Assembly (NCBI RefSeq): GCF_000210295.1 | Contig: NC_026734.1 | Span: 124,001 to 188,000, forward strand | DNA length: 64,000 nt | DNA from: Trypanosoma brucei gambiense DAL972 | Taxonomy: Eukaryota; Euglenozoa; Kinetoplastea; Trypanosomatida; Trypanosomatidae | Direction: 5' to 3' | In this document: positions 54,148 to 62,992 of the stretch, in pieces | How the letters are laid out: each line of letters starts with the position of its first letter | How positions within the stretch are numbered: the stretch's first letter is position 1 | The notes under the pieces: generated by a model | Told to the model about the DNA's origin: nothing | What the model saw: the letters and a program-made list of their open reading frames with translations, nothing else | The model's database searches: none | Position numbers and translations under genes: made by a program

Positions 54148-54352
54148 ATCCTTGTGTGTGTGCACGTGGATTTGTGTAAGTATGTATTTATTACTAAAAC
54201 ATATGAAATTTCAAAGAAAAAACAAAAAAAGAAGAGAAATGTAATACAGAAAATAAAATAAAATAAATAAAAGGGAGGCAACCCCCGGTGTGTTTTTGTG
54301 CACATAAAATTGTGAAATTTTGTAAAAAAAAAAAAGGAAATTAAATAGCGAA
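53889..54352. repeat. Imperfect inverted repeat around a dinucleotide core
   Basis: Arm A at about 53889-54048 is similar to the reverse complement of arm B at about 54196-54352; for example 53924-53957 matches the complement of 54285-54319 with few changes, and the arm ends TACGCTATATAA / TTCGCTATTTAA also correspond. Between them lie (CA)n, (CG)n and (TA)n runs (54061-54143) and a (TG)n stretch. Arm A contains a G8C6 block at 53955-53968. Both arms are full of T or A tracts, which inflates apparent similarity. Confidence 0.7.
54061..54143. repeat. Compound (CA)n(CG)n(CA)n(TA)n microsatellite
   Basis: A run of CA, CG and CA units passes into about 22 TA units, forming the centre of the inverted repeat. 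Confidence 0.95.
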
Positions 54353-55100
54353 TAGTCATGAATATATGGAAATTCGCACACATGAATACTATCAGCGATA
54401 TCATTCTTCATAAATGTTGACGGCACTGAAACACTTTTGTAGTGTGAGATACAAGTTTTTTTTTGTTTTTTTTTTATTTAAAGGGAAAACTGAAAAGGAG
54501 GAAAGCGAAGACAAAAAAAGAGAGAAGAAAGACGAGGCTGCAGAAACAATACTCGTCCGAGTGTGAATGTGATAGAGATGGATCAATTTATTGTTATTAT
54601 TATTATTTCTATCTCTATGGTTGTTATCATTATTACGATGATGATGATGATTACTGTTATTTTTACTATTATTATTATTATTATTGCAGGCTGCATCGAA
54701 CTGTCTGCTCCAGCACATGTGTTTGCATTTGTTTCTTCTTTTTCTTCCTTTTTTTCTTTCTCTTTCTCCACTGCGCCGTCAGGTGAAGTGATATAATGAA
54801 TGCACAGTTGTGCAAAGAAGTGTGAAATAGAGATGGGGTGATTTTTTTTTCCCTTTGAAAGCCATTTTTTTTTCTTTTTGCTGTGTTTTATTTCCCTTTT
54901 CGTTTTGTTTATGTTCCTTCCCCTCCTTCATACTATCTTCAATTTTGTCTCTTTTTTTTTCTTTTTTTTTTGTCTTTTCTTTTATTTTTATTTTCCAGTC
55001 TTTACTTCATTTAAAGTTGTTATACTTTTGCTACGTGTTACACGTCTCTTGGCGGATGCCCACGCCTAATTTACAAAAAAAGAAGAGAATACAAAATATA

Positions 55101-55140
<40 letters not shown>

Positions 55141-56567
55141 TATTCAAAAAAATCTAAACAAGAGGACAAAGTTGTACAACTTGCTTGATTACATTATTTA
55201 TATGTTGGTGCGGAATTTACAAGTTTGCTGCTAACTGAACGCAATACAAAAACATCGAATTCCTCAGAAAGAAGAAGAAAAAAACAAGGGAGTTAAGAAG
55301 AAGGAAATTTGTTGGGTTGGTTTGAAATGAGGCTAAAATGCTGCGAGTGGATTTTTTTTATTTTTATTAAATCCACAACTGGGTGTTTTGTTTTCTGCTG
55401 CTGTTCCTGTTGCGCCTCACATTTGCATTTAAATGCATTTTATGAATGAGCCTTATTATGTTTGGCATATTCGATGTTTTATATGCTGAAGCTTTTCCTC
55501 TTTTATTTCATTTTATTTCATGCTTATTTTCGCTTTTTATATATTTTTGTTCTACAACATGTGTTTATTTATATATAAATATTTATATTCATAGGTGATA
55601 AGCCTTAACCGTGCCGGGACAATTTGAGAATCGCCTTTTTTTTTTCAAGTTGGTTTTTTTTATTTAAAAAAAAAAGTTGTTGACTCCGTTGGAGATCCTT
55701 ACCCCGATGCCTTTGGGCTGTGGCGAGGGAAGAAGTGACAAATCACATTAATACAAATAGTTTATTTATTTATTTTTTGTAAAAGAATAAAAAATAAAAG
55801 AAGAAAGTGAACAAAAAAGAAACAGAAAAAACCGAGGAAGTGGGTACTTCCGGGAAATAACAAAACACATAAAATTCAAACGAAGCAAATAAAGCACGAC
55901 CATGTGTTTGTGTGTGTGTGTGCTTTCTTTCTTTTCTCTTTTTCTTTTCTCTTTTTCTTTTGTGATACTGTGTGGTTGACTTGGTTTTACAAATTAACAC
56001 ATGCTTATGCAACATTGCTATGCTGTCTATTTTGGTGGTGGGTGGGGAGATTTTTTTTTGGTTTTTTCTTTATGTATTTCAAATATTTTCTTCTTTTTCT
56101 TTTTTCTTTTTTTTTTTTCCTTCCTTATGTTGCGTGGGGTTGGAAAATAAAATAAAGAAAGAAGAAAAGGGACAAAAAGAAAACCATGAGTTTTACTGAT
56201 GAAACAATAAATGGTGGCGATGAAAGTGCTGTGAGATATAAACAAACCAAACAAGCAAACAAATAAGTGAACGAATTAATGAAATGAATAGGAAAAAAAA
56301 AGGAAAAAAAACTAGAAAAAAATACGAGCAGATGATAAAAGTGTGACGAATTTAAATAAATATATTATATTTATTTAAATGTATATTCATGCATTTTATG
56401 TTATTGTTGTCTGTCTTGTGGCTGGACAAAAACTCCTATATTGAGAATGCTTCCGGGCATATCTGTGTGTGGTTTTTTTTCTTTTTTCTTTTTCTTTTTC
56501 TTTTGTTGGTTTAAACAAGCGAGAAACCAAAAAAAAAATCAACGACTGTTGTTAATATTTTTCCGAT

Positions 56568-56600
<33 letters not shown>

Positions 56601-57763
56601 TTTTTGAAAAGAAAACAAACACTTGTTTCATCTTCAATTTTCCCTTACTTTGTATTTTCTTCATTCAATTGAAAACTGCTCCCCCCCCTTCCCCCCTTCA
56701 TGAACGCTCTGTTGTTATTATATGAAGTGCTTTTTTTCTTTTTTTTCCCCCTTGATTTAAAACTTCCTCATGTTTCCCACCCACCTCCTCCAAATTTTAA
56801 TTTATTATGTTTATTCTGAAATGTTTCGTCCTGCGCTGATTGCTTGAAATGTTTTTGTTTTTGTTTTACTCCCCATATTCTTCAAATGTTCCATTCTTAT
56901 CCCTTTTCCCTACTGTTTCTTTTTCTTTTTTTTCTTTCTCTCCCTCTCTCTCTCTCTTGTATTTGTAATATAACATTGCACATCATATATATATATATAT
57001 GTATAATGTGTGTATGTGTTTCTGTACTTGTTCCTCGTATTAAAATATAACAAGATACGCTGCAGTACAATTTTTTTTTTTTTGGTGAGTGTAAACCAAA
57101 AAAAATAAAATAAAAGAAAGGGTGGAGGGAAATAATTATTTAGCGTGCCTTCCGTTAGCAAAGAAAAGCAATAGGTAGTAGAGACACAAGTACACAGTTC
57201 ATATAAGCATATAAACATACACATCACAAAAAGCTCAAAGGAGAAAGGATTTTTTTTAAAAAAAAGAAAAGAGAAAGGGATTTATATTAAAGGAAAAGGT
57301 GAACAACAAAAACAACAACAAAAAGGCGAAAGGAAAAGGGATCGGCCCTTCGACTCACGGGACTTGGAGTGGAGATAAAAGGAACTGCGGCATTTACGTA
57401 TAAAACATTCGTTCCTTTTATTTTTTCCTTTTCCCCTTCACCCTCCTCCTCCTCCTCCTTGTGTATACGAACACAACTGCGAGGAATACTTATGGTTTAG
57501 TACCACTTATTGTTTAGTTGTTATAATTGTTGTCTTCGGTGTCGTTTGTTATCATTATTTTTTTTTATTGTTAGTTCGTTGTGAGCTTGGTTGAAAGATA
57601 TATATATATATATATATGTGTGTGTATGCGTATGTGTGTTTCTTTTTTTTTTTTGTAGCTTTGGACGGTGTTGTACATTTTCCGGATCTTTTTTTCTTTT
57701 TTCTTTTTGTTTTGTCCCCTCCCCTCCCAAAAAAAAAAAGAAAAATCGTGTTGGTGAATTACC
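54353..57763. other. Non-coding spacer 3, part after the gap
   Basis: No gene is supported. It has (TA)n runs at about 55103-55137 and 56984-57001, (CT)n at 56570-56592, an (ATT/GAT)n stretch at 54590-54690, and an A/G-rich block at 57230-57340. It is AT-rich throughout. Confidence 0.6.
57639..57658 (+). promoter_or_regulatory. Predicted spliced-leader acceptor for the multidomain kinase
   Basis: TTTC followed by T12 and GTAG, AG at 57657-57658. The leader to the ATG at 57764 would be 105 nt with no upstream ATG, while ATGs occur just upstream of the tract. Confidence 0.65.
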
Positions 57764-60700
57764 ATGGTTTCTAAAGAGGAGAATGCGAACATCAAAAAGG
57801 GGGAGGAAAGCGACGCATATTTGCAGGAGCGTGGGATAAATAATATTATCGAGAACCTTTTGCACGATATCACAAAATGTAGACCGGATGATCACTTGGA
57901 GTTTATGAAAGAGTGGTTGGCGACTCGAGAAACTGGAAAAAAAGAATTTTCTGATGGGAATGAAGTGAAGCAGATGATCGAATCACCACTTGAACGCGAG
58001 GCGACAGTTGGGGAAACGAATGAATTCATTTCGGAAACAGTTCCCGAATTTGCCTTTTTCCAACCCGTGAAGAAACCATCAACGGTGTCGTGGGCGCTGG
58101 GTGCACGCGGTGTTGACAGCAGTCGTGCATTATTTACCTCCTCCAGAAAATCTCCGCAACCAATCGACTCGGTTAACACCACATCATCATCTTCAGGCAG
58201 CTCGGCACTTCAAAACAATTTAAGTGTTGCTGCTCAAGGCGTTTCAATGTGGGTCCCTTCCGCTGCTCCTCTTAAGGCATCGCCAGCAATTCCATCCAAT
58301 CCATTACCTTTATCACCCACAACATCAGAAGGGCTCGTGAGTTGTGGAGAGCTGCCGTCGTCAGTGAAAAAAATAATAGAAGGAGTGCGGGGACTGTCGC
58401 CAGCCGACCACACAGCAGTAATAGCGTTTATTGACGGTTTGGCTAACAGAGCAGCAACCACACGATTAGGAAGGAGAAAGTTGTCAAATACGCGGGGATC
58501 ATTCGGGGTTAATTTCAACGTTGATAGTTGTGGTCCCACCATGAGCGAGGGAGCCGTGCCACCATGTATTAGTTTGTTAGTGGATGATGACGGTAATGTG
58601 GGAGGGGAACGTAAACTCTCTTCGGTTCAATTACAACAATTAGTTGGCGATGCCTTAACAACAAGCATGATTGCAACTGGGGAAATATTCATGGAGGAGG
58701 AAAGAGCGGGTCAGTTGTCGGCCTCCACCACCCAAGGGGCGAGCACATTAGGAAAGAGGGTGAAAAAAGGAAGTAACTTGCAATTGGCACGTTTTAGCGA
58801 TTGTTTTTCCATGAGTGATCAGATTCTTCCTGGTTCGAACGGCGGCGTCGGCAGCGGCTCGGGTCCCAATGACGGAGCAACGGATTTGTCGCAAATGTTT
58901 TCGAGTGTTGATGAGTTTGCTGCCGTTCCAGTTAGTTTTATTCAACAATATATGCAACACAGTCGGCTCTCCTCAACCGTTAGTAGGGTTGATAGCGAGT
59001 ACTCTTCGGGGGCGACCGTCAGCAGTGAGGATGAGGTAAATGTGTTGCGTAAAGCTTTTCGGGCATGTAAGCGCTTCTCCGACTATAGCGAAACAGAAAT
59101 AGAGGTACTCGCTCGTAATGCGCAAAGGTTGGAACTGCTTGCTGGTCACACATGTAACTTCAAGGACTCCATTTTCTACGTGCATAGTGGTTTGCTCCGC
59201 GTAGAGAACAATGAAGGTGTTCTTCGTGAACTTCCGGCAGGAACCTTCCTTGATGCTCAATCCTGCGAGCAGCTTAATGATGCTAGGGAGCCGCTCGAGG
59301 TGCGTGCAGTATCTGATGCACTAGTTTTGATGTTGAAGGACGAGGCATTGGGAACCATTCAGGAGAACGAAAAAAAACTGAAAAAACGGATGTTCGTAAG
59401 ATGCCTGCAGAAGTCACCGCTTTTTGCAACAGTCCCGCTGAAACTTCTGAAAAACATAGCCAATTATATGCATGTGCGAACGGTGGTCCAGGGAAAGGTA
59501 ATGTTACGGAAAGGAGAGCATGTGGATTGGCTTTCAGTAGTTATCAGTGGCACGGTTAGTAGAGTAGTAGCCGGTGGCAATGGGAATCATGAAGTATTGC
59601 CGCAGAATAAGCAGAAAAGTGGCCCATCATCCTGTGCTGCTCCGTACATTTTACCACCCGAATCCCAGAGCGGATTTGAGTTTGGTGAGCTTGAACTTCT
59701 GTTTAACTCGCCGATGCTTACGGATGTTGTTGCAACGACACCGGTAACTCTGGCACGAGTTTGCACAGCATTTGTACACTCACTGCTACCCCACCAAATA
59801 ATCAACGATATGAAATACGCTGTTGCTACCAATCCATCAGCTGGACCTCTTTTGACCATAGCACCGGATGCAGTTCGTCACTCAGTTAAGATGTTTATGG
59901 AGCATTACTGTCAGTCAAAACGGTTGGGTGGAAGCCGACTGCGCAAAAGAATTAGTGTTAGCTCAACGGGGACAAATTCTACAAGAGGATTTGCAGATAG
60001 CGTCAGATGTGGCGTACTCGCATCCGGAGCCAAAGCGAGTGGTGGAGCAAACAATCTCAAAGTGAGTTCGGCAGGAGAGATTGTGTATGCTGGAAAATGT
60101 AATTATTACCGCTTTCCTATAGCTGCTCTTGGGTTGGGGAACACAGTAGTGGTTGCCGTTGTATCGGATGGTACAATTATCCGCTGGAATGATAGCGCCG
60201 AGCGCATCACGGGGTTTTCGAGGCAGCAAGTGCTTGGGCACAGCGTCTTCTCTTCACTCACTACCGATTCTGCCCGGCGCTCCATGCGTGAGCAGTTGAA
60301 ACTCGTGCGAAACGTTGCTGGGAACTGGAACCAGTACGTCAGTGCGGGTCTTTCTTCTCCACAAGTGTATCGTTTTCGTAAGGCGTCTGGAACACACTCC
60401 GTTGGGTTACTTTTGAGTGTTATTCCTTCTTCTGCGGGGTCCAATGAAGATGTTTTGTTACTTGTCGGGCGTGAAGCGGATAACAATGCCATGACAAGTT
60501 ACGTTGAGGATACCACCCGGTGGTTGAATGACGTTCTGCGGCCGCAGCTGTCGGCGTTCCGTAAACGTGTGTGTGAATATGAAGAAAGGAAGTGGAATAT
60601 TACTTTGGAGGAAGGCGCAAAGCTTCATGGCTATGTGGAGGCGTGTAACCAACTTATGGACCGTTACATGCGCCTTGGTAACCTAAACAAACATTCAGTA

Positions 60701-62992
60701 GATGCTCTGTGGAAACCGGTGCGGATGCAAAATGTGTTACGACAGTTTCTGCAGGAGGTGACACCTCATGTACAGCGGGCTGGGAACAAGCTTACCACAG
60801 ACGTTGTGGCAGGGCCCAAGGGCGAGGTATTTCTTCATGTGGAATACGTGCTGGATGTACTGCGTGGAATGGTACTTGATGCTAACAAGAATAGACCCAA
60901 CTATCATATGCATATCGTTGTTGAGGCTGTTTTGCCCACCACTATGCATCAGGATAGTACAACAATGTCCTGCCAGGGTGAAAAGTCCACTTCCTGTGAC
61001 TTGGCATTTCACTCCGTCTTGGATCAATCGCGAGTGAGTCTCGACACACCCCACTGCACAACATCGCAAATAACCGCGAGTGAAGACAGCATTCGACAAC
61101 GCTCTGCTCACTCTCCCCGGCAATTAAGTAAATGGCCCTCATACATGCAGCTTATTCGGTTTATATTTACGATTAGCGAAAGTGAGTCCGGCCTTTCGAT
61201 GGCGAATGATAACACCAGTGGTGGGGCAGCTACCACCCCAAGTGGTGAAGTCCCGCGTAGCAGCAAAATTCATCATAGTTTTTATGCAGGAAAGGAATGT
61301 GGAGACCTTGTTGCTGCGATGGGAGGTGAGGTTTTTTCCGAGCAACGTGGAATGAACGGTTCGGGTCATTGTGTTACGGTAGAACTACCGCTATTACCGA
61401 CGCCTTGGGAAGAGGAGGACGACGAAGATGAGGCACCTACATCTTCTACTACAGGACCGCCATTTGCTGTTATTCTTGCTGACAAGAATGAGAAGGAGCG
61501 CAACAGTGTCTGTAAATTGTTGTGGGCACGTCGGCACCCTGTTTTTTCTGTATCGTCATTGTCGGAAGTGATGATGAGGATTGAAAGCCCGGACATTGGT
61601 CTTCTCATTATAGATCCGTGTCATTTAGATATGACAGAGGAGGAAAGCAAGACATTTGCCAAAGCTCCCTACCCATTCAACATGGAACATGGGGGAAATC
61701 ATTTCGTTGTCCTTATTTACACCGAAGACTTCGACGACTGGAGGGTGCAAAAAATGAAGAAGTGCAGTCACGTGATTGAGTTGCCCAAGCCGGCAACTAC
61801 TTCACTGCTTCACTCCACTTTGTATGAAGCGGAGCGTATGGTTATTCGTGTGCGAGAGTACGAGGAGCGTGTGGCTCAAATGAGGTCTGCCTTTCGTGAG
61901 TTCCAAGCTGAGAGGTATGAAATGGGTAAAGTATTGGGCAGAGGATCGTATGGTGAGGTTTATGAAGTCGTTGATCGACTCACAGGTGGAAAGTTAGCCG
62001 TAAAGCGCATGACTCTTAGCGATGGTTTATTGGCTGCAGATGTTGCTGAGGAATTTCTGTCTGTGACATCTATGCGGCATAAAAACATGATTCATTACTT
62101 CTATTGTGAGCAAGAGAGTGAGACAGTGCTGCGGTTATATATGGAGTTGGCATCTGGTGGGACTCTTAAAGATAAGATCCGTCAACATGGTGGACCGCTT
62201 CCGCTCCCAACTGTTGTGCAATACCTTGAGGATCTTTGTGACGGACTCGCTTATATCCACTCCAATTTGTTCGTGCATGGGGATATTAAAACTGCGAATG
62301 CGCTAGTTGATCAATATGGTCGTGTTAAAATTGGTGATTTTGGTACCGCAAAGCGGCTCAAACGAAAATCGGAAAAACTTTACAAATTTGTCGGAACCCC
62401 GCGTTTTATGGCACCCGAGCTCATTAACGCGGACGCCACACAGGGACATGGCTACGATCAAAAGGGAGATATTTGGTCACTTGGATGTGTTGCTTTGGAG
62501 TTAGCGACGGGGAAACCACCATTTTGGCATATTGAAGAGGCACAAGGTATAGGTATATTCAACTTCCTGATTAATTTGAAGGAAACACCAGATTTGTCGA
62601 TAATCGAACATAGCGATCCTGACTTTTATGCATTTGTGAGGAGGTGCCTCCATGTTGATCCCAAGGAGCGACCAACAGCGCAGGAGTTATTGACAAGTAA
62701 TCTCTTTCAGCGTGCGGGGACGAGTGTGAGGGATATGAGGTTGGCGCAGCAAATACAAGCTGCAACGAAGTTACATGAATATGCGGCGCTTAAGGAAGAC
62801 AATAGTGACGATGAGAATGACGATGACGATGACGATGAAGATGATGATGATGACGATATGTTCGTGGAGTGTGATTTTCCGTTAGTGTTCTCTGGAGTTG
62901 GCACATTTCCAAATGGCGACCAAAATGTTGCGACGAGTAACCGTGGCAATATTGATAACGAAAAGAAAGGAACTGCAAAATTGAGTGGGTGA
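57764..62992 (+). CDS. Multidomain signalling kinase: 2x cNMP-binding-like, PAS, histidine-kinase relic, receiver-like, STE11-like kinase
   Basis: 1742 residues. After a Ser-rich N-terminus come two cyclic-nucleotide-binding-like folds (about 430-545 and 550-680; FGELELLFNSP at 640-650), a PAS domain (about 790-905; DGTIIRWNDSAERITGFS at 802-819), a histidine-kinase-like part (905-1212) with LRPQL but no His in the H-box position and a glycine-box-like end (AAMGGEVFSEQRGMNGSGHCVTVELPL), a receiver-like domain (1233-1360) with Asp1240, Asp1284, Thr1320 and Lys1342-Pro1343, and a protein kinase domain (1385-1650) with GRGSYG at 1392-1397, Lys1414, HGDIK at 1505-1509, DFG at 1525-1527 and GTPRFMAPE at 1544-1552. 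The kinase is of STE11/MAPKKK type. An acidic Asp-rich stretch (1681-1698) precedes the C-terminus. It probably integrates several signals into a MAP-kinase-like cascade; the inputs are unknown. Confidence 0.92.
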   Translation: MVSKEENANIKKGEESDAYLQERGINNIIENLLHDITKCRPDDHLEFMKEWLATRETGKKEFSDGNEVKQMIESPLEREATVGETNEFISETVPEFAFFQPVKKPSTVSWALGARGVDSSRALFTSSRKSPQPIDSVNTTSSSSGSSALQNNLSVAAQGVSMWVPSAAPLKASPAIPSNPLPLSPTTSEGLVSCGELPSSVKKIIEGVRGLSPADHTAVIAFIDGLANRAATTRLGRRKLSNTRGSFGVNFNVDSCGPTMSEGAVPPCISLLVDDDGNVGGERKLSSVQLQQLVGDALTTSMIATGEIFMEEERAGQLSASTTQGASTLGKRVKKGSNLQLARFSDCFSMSDQILPGSNGGVGSGSGPNDGATDLSQMFSSVDEFAAVPVSFIQQYMQHSRLSSTVSRVDSEYSSGATVSSEDEVNVLRKAFRACKRFSDYSETEIEVLARNAQRLELLAGHTCNFKDSIFYVHSGLLRVENNEGVLRELPAGTFLDAQSCEQLNDAREPLEVRAVSDALVLMLKDEALGTIQENEKKLKKRMFVRCLQKSPLFATVPLKLLKNIANYMHVRTVVQGKVMLRKGEHVDWLSVVISGTVSRVVAGGNGNHEVLPQNKQKSGPSSCAAPYILPPESQSGFEFGELELLFNSPMLTDVVATTPVTLARVCTAFVHSLLPHQIINDMKYAVATNPSAGPLLTIAPDAVRHSVKMFMEHYCQSKRLGGSRLRKRISVSSTGTNSTRGFADSVRCGVLASGAKASGGANNLKVSSAGEIVYAGKCNYYRFPIAALGLGNTVVVAVVSDGTIIRWNDSAERITGFSRQQVLGHSVFSSLTTDSARRSMREQLKLVRNVAGNWNQYVSAGLSSPQVYRFRKASGTHSVGLLLSVIPSSAGSNEDVLLLVGREADNNAMTSYVEDTTRWLNDVLRPQLSAFRKRVCEYEERKWNITLEEGAKLHGYVEACNQLMDRYMRLGNLNKHSVDALWKPVRMQNVLRQFLQEVTPHVQRAGNKLTTDVVAGPKGEVFLHVEYVLDVLRGMVLDANKNRPNYHMHIVVEAVLPTTMHQDSTTMSCQGEKSTSCDLAFHSVLDQSRVSLDTPHCTTSQITASEDSIRQRSAHSPRQLSKWPSYMQLIRFIFTISESESGLSMANDNTSGGAATTPSGEVPRSSKIHHSFYAGKECGDLVAAMGGEVFSEQRGMNGSGHCVTVELPLLPTPWEEEDDEDEAPTSSTTGPPFAVILADKNEKERNSVCKLLWARRHPVFSVSSLSEVMMRIESPDIGLLIIDPCHLDMTEEESKTFAKAPYPFNMEHGGNHFVVLIYTEDFDDWRVQKMKKCSHVIELPKPATTSLLHSTLYEAERMVIRVREYEERVAQMRSAFREFQAERYEMGKVLGRGSYGEVYEVVDRLTGGKLAVKRMTLSDGLLAADVAEEFLSVTSMRHKNMIHYFYCEQESETVLRLYMELASGGTLKDKIRQHGGPLPLPTVVQYLEDLCDGLAYIHSNLFVHGDIKTANALVDQYGRVKIGDFGTAKRLKRKSEKLYKFVGTPRFMAPELINADATQGHGYDQKGDIWSLGCVALELATGKPPFWHIEEAQGIGIFNFLINLKETPDLSIIEHSDPDFYAFVRRCLHVDPKERPTAQELLTSNLFQRAGTSVRDMRLAQQIQAATKLHEYAALKEDNSDDENDDDDDDEDDDDDDMFVECDFPLVFSGVGTFPNGDQNVATSNRGNIDNEKKGTAKLSG

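Noticed and set aside
53671..54261. Frame crossing the N gap
   Set aside because: It contains unknown sequence and TA/T-tract readings; no coding signature.
37823..57763. Centromere or strand-switch region, because of the long AT-rich non-coding DNA
   Set aside because: Genes on both sides run in the same direction and no long tandem array of one unit is seen.
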